In this document: piece by piece, positions 16,328 through 24,717 of the stretch
How the letters are laid out: each line of letters opens with the position of its first letter
Position numbering within the stretch: position 1 is the stretch's first letter
Translations under genes and position numbers: made by a program
Origin: an uncultured Bacilli bacterium
Lineage (GTDB): Bacteria > Bacillota_I > Bacilli_A > RF39 > UBA660
DNA: 30,017 nucleotides
Direction of reading: 5' to 3'
Assembly: GCA_947632685.1 (NCBI GenBank)
Contig: CANRQD010000005.1
Span: 1-30,017 of the forward strand
Notes under the pieces: model-generated
What the model was told of the DNA's origin: nothing
The model's input: the letters and a program-made list of their open reading frames with translations, nothing else
Database searches by the model: none

Positions 16328-17583
16328 TATAAAACAACCCCCTCTAAATTTGTATTTTCAATAAAAGAATCAAGATTCCATTCTTCTTCATTTAAAGTAA
16401 CATTCATTACTTTAAATAAACCTCTACCTATAGCAGTTTGACCACCTAAAGCTAGAAAACCATTATCAATATCTTTAATTGTTAAAGCAAGGAGTAATAA
16501 TAAATATTGATTATTTTTTTCAATAGAATTTACTTTAATTTGTTTAGGAATACGAATAGTAAGTGTTGTATCTCCATTTACTTCTACTCTTTCATTAAAT
16601 AAAGCACGATTAGCACTTCCACCTGAGAAACGATTAATTTTTGTTCTAGAAAGTGTAATTTCTTTAGCATGATTTAATGTAGATTCTTCAATAATAATTC
16701 TTGAAGCCTGAGCTTGTTTTGATTTTTCTTCTACGAATCCAAACCAATCATCAATTGATTTATTATCTATTTTTTCTTGTAAATGTAATAGTTTATGATA
16801 ATATACAATTTGTTTTCGAAGAAGACCATTAAAACTGCTTCCTGGAATAATTGGTGTTTGTTTTGATTTTATGTGTTCAAAATCAACATCTCCAGCTTGA
16901 GCACTATAACTACGAATACTAATACCACCTAACTGTTTTAATGAAACTTTTATAATATCATAGAATGTTTTTTGTTCTTTTTGAATGGTATAAACATCAT
17001 ATTTTTGTTTATCAAAAATATCAAAAGAAAGAAATTCGTCTAAATTTTCTTTTGTAAATTTCTTTTGATAACATTCTTTGACTTTTACTTTTCCAAATCC
17101 TCTTTTACTTTTCATTCCAATTAAGATATTGCCTTCATTTAAATGATATAAAATTTTATTAATTACTTTTTCCATTTCATCGGAAGAATCATTATCACGA
17201 ATAGTAGCTTCCATGCGAAAAGTAAGTATAGCACCTGACTCAACAATTTCTATATCATATTTAGCACCATCAATTGTAATTTTATTTTCATCTACGTGAA
17301 TTCCATCACGGATACTTGTAGTATACTCATTTTGAATCACTGCATCAGAAATGAATAAGGGACTTAATATTTTTTCATTATCTTTTTCTTTTAAAATAAT
17401 TTTTTGTTCATCTGCGTTTAAAGAATGAAGAAAAACACCTGCTAAAGAAGTAGCTGGAATAAATACAGTTCCTTCTCCATCACGAATTAAATCATGATCT
17501 GTTAATATTGAATCTCCATTACCAATTGATAAAGGAGAAAGTGTTTCTATTTCCACGTAATAATATATTTTTTCTTTTATCAT
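16327..17583 (-). CDS. Tandem Cas7-like (Csm3-like) RAMP protein
   Basis: A backbone subunit binding crRNA. It is 418 aa, about twice a simple Csm3, with two RAMP units. Unit 1 has 'LSPLSIGNGDSILTDHDLIR' (15-34), 'FIPATSLAGVF' (41-51) and Gly-rich 'KSKRGFGKV' (158-166). Unit 2 has 'GGISIRSYSAQAGDVDF' (219-235), 'IIPGSSFNGLLRKQI' (245-259) and 'ALGGQTAIGRGLF' (378-390). D29/D31 and D232/D234 lie where Csm3 carries its target-RNA cleavage aspartate. The ATG overlaps the csx10 stop by 4 nt (ATGA) and the stop overlaps csx19 by one base. The RAMP call is secure, the subunit numbering is not. Confidence 0.85.
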   Translation of the reverse strand: MIKEKIYYYVEIETLSPLSIGNGDSILTDHDLIRDGEGTVFIPATSLAGVFLHSLNADEQKIILKEKDNEKILSPLFISDAVIQNEYTTSIRDGIHVDENKITIDGAKYDIEIVESGAILTFRMEATIRDNDSSDEMEKVINKILYHLNEGNILIGMKSKRGFGKVKVKECYQKKFTKENLDEFLSFDIFDKQKYDVYTIQKEQKTFYDIIKVSLKQLGGISIRSYSAQAGDVDFEHIKSKQTPIIPGSSFNGLLRKQIVYYHKLLHLQEKIDNKSIDDWFGFVEEKSKQAQASRIIIEESTLNHAKEITLSRTKINRFSGGSANRALFNERVEVNGDTTLTIRIPKQIKVNSIEKNNQYLLLLLALTIKDIDNGFLALGGQTAIGRGLFKVMNVTLNEEEWNLDSFIENTNLEGVVL

Positions 17584-19646
17584 TTTGCTTTCATCCCTTC
17601 TATTTTCATTTGTATAAGGATTTGTTTTACATATTTTAAATAATATTCGTCTTCATTAAATATATTTGTTTTGCAAGTCATTTCTATTTCATGTAAGTCT
17701 GTTAATATTTCTAATTGAGAATTTACATTTTTTAAAAGATGCTTAATGGTTTCTAGTTTTTTCTTATCTTTAATACTTCCAACATTTTCTAAAAATTGAT
17801 TTTTAGTTTTTGATTGTTTTAACATAAGTAACAAACGGCCAATTGTACTGTTATTTATATTTTGAAATTTTTGTTTTGTTACTTCATCTAAGATAGCATC
17901 ATCAATAGATTTTACTATTGATTTTTCTATTAACTTTAATAGTTCTTTATTTATATTTTCTAAAGTTAACTTTTCTTGTTCTTCTTGATAATTTTGTAAT
18001 GCTAAATTTTCATTTTGATTTGTTAAATCAATAATTTTTATATTTCCATATCCTTCATTTGTTCTTTGACCAATTGTATAATTTTCTTCAAGCATCAATT
18101 CATCTTCACTTGAAAATTTGAAGATACTTCCTGCTTTAAATGAACTTAATTGTTCTTTAGGCAAATTCCACAAAATGTTATATCCTGATGCTTCACCATA
18201 ATTAATAAATGCTCTTTCTTTTTGTATTGTTGATCCTAGAAGTTCTTTCATTTTATCAATAAAATCACTTTTGGCAATGGTTGCTTCTCCATTTTTATTT
18301 AATAAAATTACATCTGAGGTAAGAACGACTGCAAAATCTTTATATGATTTCTTTTCATTCTTTATTTTATTTACTGTAATTTTTTCTAAAACTAATTGAC
18401 CATATTCTGCTGTTTTACTTTTTCCAACATAAAATGTTTCTCCAATATTTAAGTACTTTTCAATTTGTTTTAAATATTTGGATTGTCCCACAATTTTTCC
18501 TAAAAAATATTGATTTTTATCTATAGAAGTATATTGATATAAAGTACCTCCATCTTCTGTATCTTGAGCCTTACCAATACTTTTATCTTTTGGTCTTTGA
18601 TGATGATAACTTTCTGTCATTATTACATCCATAACACGTTCTGTTTCTAAGTGAATATATTTCTCACCAATATTGGTTAATTGAATTCCTTCTTGATTAA
18701 TTTCAAATAATTTGTTATAAAATTCATTCTTTTTTCCTTTAACCTTTGCATAACTAAATGGAATAGGAATAAATTCTAAACCTTCTTGATTAGAAATATA
18801 ACAATTATGATATTGAACTTTGCCATTTAAAAATAAATCAATATATTCTGGTGTTAAATTTTCAAAATCTTGAATCTGATGATCTTCAATATATTTTTTC
18901 GCTATATTTCCTAAAATATTACTTCCAGCAATATATTTTTCAGAAATTTCTGTTTCCTTTTTAGAAACCATAAGTTTTGATTTTGCTTTAAATAACAACT
19001 GAATTTCAACGTACTCATCATCATCATTTAAAATTTTAAGTGTTTTCATTGATTCTTCATTTGAAACTTCTTCTAACTTACAAGTGATTTCTCCAAAACC
19101 ACGAGTTCTATTCATTCCAATATGTTTTAAAAATTTCAAACTATTTTCAATAAAACTTTTATCTAAAGAATCATTAATTTCCAATAAACTTGTAAATTCA
19201 TTGTTTTTTCGTACAGCACGTATACTTCTTAATGAATTTTCCTTACCAGTTCCTGTTTCTTCATCAATAGCTGTTTGATGACGTGTATAAGTAAATAAAT
19301 CAATTATTTTTTGTTTTGTCATATATTTTTGAAATTTTTTAGGAAGTTTGTTTAAATCTTGTAAAAATAAATCATAATTTTCTAAATAAGCATCACTTAT
19401 TTTAAATGGACAACTATTTTTCATTCCTTCTTTTCCATAAATTTCATCTAATTTTTTAAGGTCTTCTCCACTCCATTCACAATATTCTAAAGATGCTTCT
19501 TTTAAAAGTCCTTTTAATCGTTTAGCAGGAATATAAGGAAATCCATATTCATCATAACAAACATCGGTATCAATTAAACTACCAAAACCAGTTCCTGAAG
19601 AAGTAGCTAAATCACTATTTAATTTTATAGATAACTTATATTTCAT
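17580..19646 (-). CDS. csx10: Csx10 family RAMP (Cas5-like)
   Basis: A type III-D signature subunit expected to cap the crRNA 5' tag. It is 688 aa. The N-terminus is typical of Csx10: 'DLATSSGTGFGSLIDTDVCY' (12-31), then 'YGFPYIPAKRLKGLLKEA'. Gly-rich loops occur at 'NRTRGFGEI' (179-187), 'GKSKTAEYGQL' (408-418) and 'GQRTNEGYGNI' (526-536), pointing to more than one RAMP fold. From about 545 to 688 the protein becomes all-helical, Lys/Glu/Leu-rich, without RAMP motifs. No separate small subunit gene exists in the operon, so this tail could act as a Cas11-like domain (inference). It is coupled to cas10 by TAATG. Confidence 0.88.
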   Translation of the reverse strand: MKYKLSIKLNSDLATSSGTGFGSLIDTDVCYDEYGFPYIPAKRLKGLLKEASLEYCEWSGEDLKKLDEIYGKEGMKNSCPFKISDAYLENYDLFLQDLNKLPKKFQKYMTKQKIIDLFTYTRHQTAIDEETGTGKENSLRSIRAVRKNNEFTSLLEINDSLDKSFIENSLKFLKHIGMNRTRGFGEITCKLEEVSNEESMKTLKILNDDDEYVEIQLLFKAKSKLMVSKKETEISEKYIAGSNILGNIAKKYIEDHQIQDFENLTPEYIDLFLNGKVQYHNCYISNQEGLEFIPIPFSYAKVKGKKNEFYNKLFEINQEGIQLTNIGEKYIHLETERVMDVIMTESYHHQRPKDKSIGKAQDTEDGGTLYQYTSIDKNQYFLGKIVGQSKYLKQIEKYLNIGETFYVGKSKTAEYGQLVLEKITVNKIKNEKKSYKDFAVVLTSDVILLNKNGEATIAKSDFIDKMKELLGSTIQKERAFINYGEASGYNILWNLPKEQLSSFKAGSIFKFSSEDELMLEENYTIGQRTNEGYGNIKIIDLTNQNENLALQNYQEEQEKLTLENINKELLKLIEKSIVKSIDDAILDEVTKQKFQNINNSTIGRLLLMLKQSKTKNQFLENVGSIKDKKKLETIKHLLKNVNSQLEILTDLHEIEMTCKTNIFNEDEYYLKYVKQILIQMKIEGMKAK

Positions 19647-21196
19647 TATTTTTCTCCTTCTTTCTTGGCAAAAATATCTAAAAATTCTAATGCATCATAA
19701 TATTTAGCAACACCATCATCATAATATGGTTGTATGTCTAATGGAAAGTTTTGATTTTTCATTTTTAACATTTTTAATAAAGAAATCATATTTGCTTTAC
19801 TTTTATAATAGGAATCACGCAAATTTTTAGCTGTAGTTCTTGAAACAGATGAGATATGACTAAGATTATCTAAAAATAAATCTAAATTGCATTCTTGTTG
19901 TTTTTGGTTTAAATTTCTTTTTTCATCTTCTGTATAAATTCCAAAAGGTCTACAAATTAAATTTCTATTTTCAATATTTTGATAATGATGTGCGCGCATT
20001 TCATCTAAATCATCACTAATATATCCTGAATAACAATAATGTAAATCTATAAAGTTACCAATCTCATTATTGATTTTATAACTATCAGTTTTGGCTCTTT
20101 CTTTGGCTTTTTCACAACAATTTTCTGCAATTTGATAAGCCTTATGGAAAGGAAAATGGCTATGAATAATAGCAACACCTGCACATGCACTAAATTTATA
20201 TTGGTTATGATACATATAACCTTTTCGTATTTCATCAATATAAACTCTTACAATATCTAAACTGATTCTTGCATTACATACAAATGTAATATCATCTCCT
20301 GCTTTAATAATTGGACGAAATGGCAAGTTATTTTTTTGATATTTAATACCATGCTCAAAACAAATATTTTCTAACTCTGCTTTTACTCTTTTTAATGCTT
20401 TTTCTTCAAATGTTTCGTGAATGTTTTTAGAAATTTCACGCATGATAGGCGTTGCTTTATCATAAGTAGTTGCATCTTTCATAATCGAACCAATATTTAA
20501 TCCCATGCTATTTCCATCAATATGAACAACAGCAATTAAACCTTCATCATCTGAAGCACGCATTTTATCAAATTCTTTCATATATTCGTTTTCTGTTGAA
20601 ATATGATTATATTTTTCAATCTTTTGATATGCTTCAAAAGTTACTTTTTGTGTTCGATTGTTTTCATGGATTACTTTTGATAATGGAGTTCCTGTTACAT
20701 TATCATATTGCACAATAGGTAAAATACCAATAGGCTTATTTAGAGGAGTAGTTGCTTTTATTTTTCCTAAAGCATCTTTTAAATTTTTCCAATCTGTTTG
20801 GTAATCTGTTGTTTTAGGAACATAAGCATAAGCAAGGGATAGCCCATACGCTTTTTTCATAATGTTTTTAGACATACGTTGACTTATTTCTTTACATAAA
20901 CATTCATTTCTAAATAAGACAACTAAATTTCCACCACCATAATATAATACTTCAAGTTTTATTTTGCTATCATTTTCAAATGTAAGATTTTCATATTGTT
21001 CCCAATCAAGTAAATATCCTTCTTTTGTAATATTACTTTCCTCTACTGCATTTTTAAACTCATCAATAATTAAATTATCAACGATAACAGATGCTCCAAC
21101 AATTTCTTTTAAGGCATTGGTTTTAAAAATATAATTTTGAATGCCACGAACATCATAAATAGCGACACATTCTAAATTTTGATTTTCCTCTTTCAT
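19646..21196 (-). CDS. cas10: Cas10 lacking the HD domain
   Basis: The large signalling subunit of the type III complex; it converts ATP to cyclic oligoadenylate when target RNA is bound. At 516 aa it is much shorter than usual Cas10 (about 750 or more) because there is no N-terminal HD nuclease. The protein opens directly with the first palm ('AIYDVRGIQNYIF', 12-24; 'YYGGGNLVVLF', 85-95). The second palm has 'VHIDGN' (224-229) and 'AGDD' (299-302) in place of GGDD. Both catalytic aspartates are kept, so cyclase activity is plausible; DNA cleavage by an HD site is not. It follows the csm6-like gene by 8 nt and couples to csx10. Confidence 0.9.
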   Translation of the reverse strand: MKEENQNLECVAIYDVRGIQNYIFKTNALKEIVGASVIVDNLIIDEFKNAVEESNITKEGYLLDWEQYENLTFENDSKIKLEVLYYGGGNLVVLFRNECLCKEISQRMSKNIMKKAYGLSLAYAYVPKTTDYQTDWKNLKDALGKIKATTPLNKPIGILPIVQYDNVTGTPLSKVIHENNRTQKVTFEAYQKIEKYNHISTENEYMKEFDKMRASDDEGLIAVVHIDGNSMGLNIGSIMKDATTYDKATPIMREISKNIHETFEEKALKRVKAELENICFEHGIKYQKNNLPFRPIIKAGDDITFVCNARISLDIVRVYIDEIRKGYMYHNQYKFSACAGVAIIHSHFPFHKAYQIAENCCEKAKERAKTDSYKINNEIGNFIDLHYCYSGYISDDLDEMRAHHYQNIENRNLICRPFGIYTEDEKRNLNQKQQECNLDLFLDNLSHISSVSRTTAKNLRDSYYKSKANMISLLKMLKMKNQNFPLDIQPYYDDGVAKYYDALEFLDIFAKKEGEK

Positions 21197-21204
21197 TTTT
21201 TCAC

Positions 21205-22845
21205 CTACTTTAAATTAAATATTTCTTCTTCTATTAATGAGATTATTTTATGTTGTATCGTTTCATAAATTTTTAATTGTGCATCGATGGCTTGTTCTTC
21301 TACGCCCTCTAGTTTATATATTTTAGTAAACTTGTTTAATATATTCATCGTTGTTTTTACAGCACTGATTCCTTCTTTATCAAAGATGATACCATTTTTC
21401 TTTATAAATCCTTTATCAAACAATTGATTTGGCAAATAGTCACTTTTTTTCAAATTTATATAAAAACTTTTATTTAATTGTTTTTCATTAACCAAGTTTA
21501 AATCATGCGCAGCATCATTTCTAGAAGAACGAATAGCATCAAGTATGGCCACTTGATTACATAAATCATCTTGTTGAACAATTTTCAAGCATGCTTTTAA
21601 ATGACGAGCAATCTCACTTGCCGTGAATCTATAATTAGGATCTGGATTTTGTAAAGATTTCATTAGTTCTTTAAAGTAACTAAATCGATTATCCTTTATT
21701 AACACTTTAACCTCATCTCTATTAATTTTACCTTTTTTTGTCAAAATTTTCTTAAAATCGATTCCTATTTCTTGTTTAAATATTTTTTTATAGAAAGTTT
21801 CTATAATAATTTGACAAAGAAGTAGCCAATCATTTATCTCTTTACGCTCATATTTAATTTTCATAATATCCATAACTTCAATAATAGTTGAATAATCTTT
21901 TAATTCTTTATTTGAATTATTTAATCCAGTGATTGGATATAAATCACCCATATTATTTTCTATGGCAATTTTCATTGCATCTTCTTCGTTTCCAATATAA
22001 CGATAATATAAATTGGAAACATAATTTTTAATTTTATTTCTGTTCCTATCACTAAAAATATCTATATTATTCTCTACTAAATCAAATGCTCCTGCATAAT
22101 CATTTTTAGAAAAACAACTTTCTATATTTTCTTTTAGCATTAACATCTTCACTTTATTCATCGTATCATTTTTAACACGACGATCTAATCCATATTTTTC
22201 ATTTTTCTTTGTTTCTAAATCTATTAATTTTTCAATTTCATATGAGTCATATTTTAAATGATTATCAACACTTATCTTTCTATTTTGGTTAGGGCGGGGT
22301 CCATCTACTTGCATGATATAACTATTTTTATCCATATTAGTAATTGCCATTAAATTTATATCTGCCTGCATAGCAGAAGTTCCACTAGATAAATTATAAT
22401 ATTTTTCACAGTTATATCCTTTAATATTTTCATTGATATCTTGTAATATTTGATAATATTCAGGATAGAAGGAACCAAATTTATTTACTTTTTCTAATCC
22501 CATTTTCTCATTTACATAATCTTCTAATTTATCATCTGGTATTTCGTTTTCTATTGCTTGATTTATTGTGTTTATAATGTTTTTAGGATAAATTACAATA
22601 TTGGTATTATCTCCATTTAGAGTTTTTATTGCTGCTTGAATACAATTTGTCTTAATTTCTCTAATTGCAATTCTAGATGTTAAATATAAGTACACATCGG
22701 TGATTCTTTTTCCTTCGTTTTTAAGTTTATCAATAATACTAAGTAAAGAACCATAATTATATTCAATAGTATCTTCCATATTATTAGCAGTATATGGATC
22801 TGTATCACTTGCTCCAGTGATTAATATTCTTTTTTCTTTCTTCAT
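21205..22845 (-). CDS. csm6: Csm6-like CARF-HEPN ribonuclease
   Basis: Expected to bind cyclic oligoadenylate from Cas10 and then degrade RNA non-specifically. It is 546 aa. The N-terminal CARF domain (about 1-205) has 'ILITGASDTDPYTANN' (7-22) and 'YNLSSGTSAMQADINL' (150-165), the ligand-pocket loop pattern. The C-terminal HEPN domain has the Rx4H motif 'RNDAAH' (R442, H447), catalytic in Csm6/Csx1. Between them is a helical linker. It lies 4 nt after the MYG1-family gene and 8 nt before cas10. It could also be labelled Csx1 family; the CARF plus HEPN architecture is what I am sure of. Confidence 0.88.
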   Translation of the reverse strand: MKKEKRILITGASDTDPYTANNMEDTIEYNYGSLLSIIDKLKNEGKRITDVYLYLTSRIAIREIKTNCIQAAIKTLNGDNTNIVIYPKNIINTINQAIENEIPDDKLEDYVNEKMGLEKVNKFGSFYPEYYQILQDINENIKGYNCEKYYNLSSGTSAMQADINLMAITNMDKNSYIMQVDGPRPNQNRKISVDNHLKYDSYEIEKLIDLETKKNEKYGLDRRVKNDTMNKVKMLMLKENIESCFSKNDYAGAFDLVENNIDIFSDRNRNKIKNYVSNLYYRYIGNEEDAMKIAIENNMGDLYPITGLNNSNKELKDYSTIIEVMDIMKIKYERKEINDWLLLCQIIIETFYKKIFKQEIGIDFKKILTKKGKINRDEVKVLIKDNRFSYFKELMKSLQNPDPNYRFTASEIARHLKACLKIVQQDDLCNQVAILDAIRSSRNDAAHDLNLVNEKQLNKSFYINLKKSDYLPNQLFDKGFIKKNGIIFDKEGISAVKTTMNILNKFTKIYKLEGVEEQAIDAQLKIYETIQHKIISLIEEEIFNLK

Positions 22846-22849
22846 TTTT

Positions 22850-23767
22850 TTACTTCTCCTTTTTTATAACTATTTTAGCTATTTTTATCGCATCTTCTAA
22901 TGAATCTGTTACACATAAAAATCCTGCATTATGACAAAAACTTGCTGTTTTTACTTTTGTTATATCTTGTAAATCTTTACTTGATAATCCTCTCCACTTT
23001 GTTGGAAAACTTTTCCTATTTTCAAAACTTCCCAATTTTTTTGGTACAGCATTAATATTATATCCTTCTCTCATTGATGGATAGATAACAAAAAAAATAT
23101 CTTTGGCTTTTTCATTGCTAGATGATAATAACCACTCTTTCCATGGTAAGCATTGATTTAAAATCATAATTCCATCTTTAGATTTTTCTATTTGTTCTTC
23201 TACTTTCGTTTTTGCTTTTAATTTGGAAAGTACGCCTTTTATAGTGTTGTCAAATATAATATTAGCCATTTTTGTTGCTTCTAAAAATTTAGCATCTTGA
23301 TTTCCATCTTCATCCCAAAGAGAATTAAAACTACTAATTATATTGGATATAGAAATAATTTTATAAGGTGTATCAAAATCAGGAAGTTCTCCGTTATCAT
23401 TAGCATCAATGAATTGAATAAAATTTTGGTCTATTTTTTCAAAAGCCACTTCTAAGATACTATCTTCACATCGATAGACATCCTTTAAAACTTGTTTTCC
23501 AAAATCTTGCCAAATAAGTCCACATGCTGCATATGTAACACCATTTTTTCTTACTTTTCTATTTATCTGATGATGATCATATTTTCCACCATTGATGTCA
23601 TAAATTAATATATTTTTATTGACTTCCTCTGGCACTTTATTGGTTCTAAAAACAATAACATCTTTTATTTTTGATAGAATAACAGTAGCAAATACTTCAT
23701 CTGCATGAAAAATACTTCCATGTGTAATACAATTTGCTTCTTCTATATTTTTTGTAACTTGAATCAA
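22850..23767 (-). CDS. MYG1/DHH-family putative nuclease
   Basis: A 305-aa protein of the MYG1 (UPF0160) family, related to DHH phosphoesterases. Metal-site motifs are intact: 'THGSIFHADEVFA' (H16, H21, D23, E24), D58 with 'GGKYDHHQ' (D64, H65, H66), then 'IDANDNGELPD' (D121, D124). Eukaryotic MYG1 is a 3'-5' RNA exonuclease, and DHH relatives also cut cyclic dinucleotides and short oligonucleotides. It is the first gene of the effector operon, 4 nt before csm6, so a role in the immune response is inferred: trimming RNA or degrading cyclic oligoadenylate. The start is TTG 23767, with AAAGGGAG about 10 nt upstream; the only nearby upstream ATG is followed at once by TAG. Confidence 0.82.
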   Translation of the reverse strand: MIQVTKNIEEANCITHGSIFHADEVFATVILSKIKDVIVFRTNKVPEEVNKNILIYDINGGKYDHHQINRKVRKNGVTYAACGLIWQDFGKQVLKDVYRCEDSILEVAFEKIDQNFIQFIDANDNGELPDFDTPYKIISISNIISSFNSLWDEDGNQDAKFLEATKMANIIFDNTIKGVLSKLKAKTKVEEQIEKSKDGIMILNQCLPWKEWLLSSSNEKAKDIFFVIYPSMREGYNINAVPKKLGSFENRKSFPTKWRGLSSKDLQDITKVKTASFCHNAGFLCVTDSLEDAIKIAKIVIKKEK

Positions 23768-23804
23768 AACTACATATCTCCCTTTAAAATATTTATTTGT
23801 CTAA

Positions 23805-23813
23805 ATTATACCA
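23805..23813 (-). promoter_or_regulatory. Extended -10 promoter of effector operon
   Basis: On the minus strand TGGTATAAT is a perfect extended -10 (TGnTATAAT), 37 nt before the TTG start of the MYG1-family gene. There is no good -35 box, which extended -10 promoters often lack. It would drive the whole seven-gene operon. Confidence 0.7.
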
Positions 23814-23902
23814 TATTTCGACCAATATAAATATATTTTTTCTAATATACTGTTACTTATGTAGAATAAAATTCTTTAAATTCTTATTTGCAATATATAA
23901 AA

Positions 23903-23926
23903 TAAAAAAAGCTATTATTATAGCTT
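23903..23926 (-). terminator. Terminator after pilin-like gene
   Basis: A 7-bp stem (AAGCTAT / ATAGCTT, 23909-23926) with a 4-nt loop is followed on the minus strand by a T-rich tract. It isolates the rsmD unit from the CRISPR effector operon. Between here and the operon promoter (about 23814-23902) I see nothing further. Confidence 0.75.
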
Positions 23927-23981
23927 ACTGAAATAAAAACACAAATTAATATTATTAATGAAAATATATTAAATAATTTTA

Positions 23982-24149
23982 CTATTTCCTTTTTTCTAAT
24001 TCATCAGTTGTGGTATCTACAAAATCTTTACTATTTTGTCTATTAGAAGCCATTGTACTAATTACTAATGTAAATAATAATAATAGTACTACTAGCAAAC
24101 CATAAAGCATAGTTGAAATTGCAAAACCTTTATTATTTAATTTCATCAT
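23982..24149 (-). CDS. Small pilin-like membrane protein
   Basis: A 55-aa ORF, ATG-ATG start (24149 or 24146) and TAG stop. The product begins 'MMKLNNKGFAISTMLYG', continues with a hydrophobic helix of about 18 residues ('LLVVLLLLFTLVISTM') and ends in a charged tail ('TTTDELEKRK'). The Lys-Gly-Phe step before a hydrophobic helix resembles a type IV prepilin cleavage site, but the usual Glu at +5 is absent and there is no globular domain. AGGATAG lies about 7-10 nt upstream. It lies 28 nt after the rsmD stop, so probably the last gene of that unit, and a terminator follows. The function is not known. Confidence 0.65.
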   Translation of the reverse strand: MMKLNNKGFAISTMLYGLLVVLLLLFTLVISTMASNRQNSKDFVDTTTDELEKRK

Positions 24150-24177
24150 ATTATCACTATCCTATAATATTATGATA

Positions 24178-24717
24178 TCATACTTTTTTTAATATTACTA
24201 TAAATTTATCTCCATATTTTTTTTGTTTTAATAAAATATAATTACTATTATATATTATTTTGTCTAAATTATCACTTTCACAAACTAATATGCCATTTTT
24301 ATTTAATACATTATACTTATCTATTAAATTAATGCTATCTTCTATATAATTAGTTTTATAGGGGGGATCAATAAAAATAATATCAAATTTTACATCAACT
24401 GTTTCTAATATTTTTTTATAATCAATACATAAAACTTTTGAATATTTATGAATATTAAGGTTAGTAATATTATGATTAATAATTGTAATTGCTTTTTTAT
24501 TTTTATCTATAAAATAACAATATTTAGCTCCTTCACTAATAGCTTCTATTCCTAAATTACCACTTCCTGAAAATAAATCTAAACATACAGAATTATCTAC
24601 ATTATTTTGAATCATTGCAAATAGACTTTCTTTTACTCTATCCATTGTTGGACGAGTACCTAAAATATCAAAACCTTCAATTTTCCTTCCTTTTAAAAAT
24701 CCACTAATTACTTTCAT
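24178..24717 (-). CDS. rsmD: 16S rRNA (guanine966-N2) methyltransferase
   Basis: Methylates G966 (E. coli numbering) of 16S rRNA using S-adenosylmethionine. It is 179 aa from ATG 24717. It begins 'MKVISGFLKGRKI' and 'TRPTMDRVKESLFAMI' (21-36), both typical. The SAM motif is 'CLDLFSGSGNLGIEAIS' (45-61) and the catalytic motif 'DPPY' is at 117-120. The start is chosen for homology and for GGTGG upstream; it overlaps ylbF by 14 nt. It corresponds to B. subtilis ylbH. The usual next gene, coaD, is not seen here; a pilin-like gene follows instead. Confidence 0.94.
   Translation of the reverse strand: MKVISGFLKGRKIEGFDILGTRPTMDRVKESLFAMIQNNVDNSVCLDLFSGSGNLGIEAISEGAKYCYFIDKNKKAITIINHNITNLNIHKYSKVLCIDYKKILETVDVKFDIIFIDPPYKTNYIEDSINLIDKYNVLNKNGILVCESDNLDKIIYNSNYILLKQKKYGDKFIVILKKV

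Noticed and set aside
20047..20238. 63-codon ORF inside cas10
   Set aside because: It lies in another frame of the same strand, covering a conserved part of Cas10; no start signal.
19646..21196. GGDEF diguanylate cyclase
   Set aside because: The palm motifs are those of Cas10, and the gene is embedded among type III RAMP genes.
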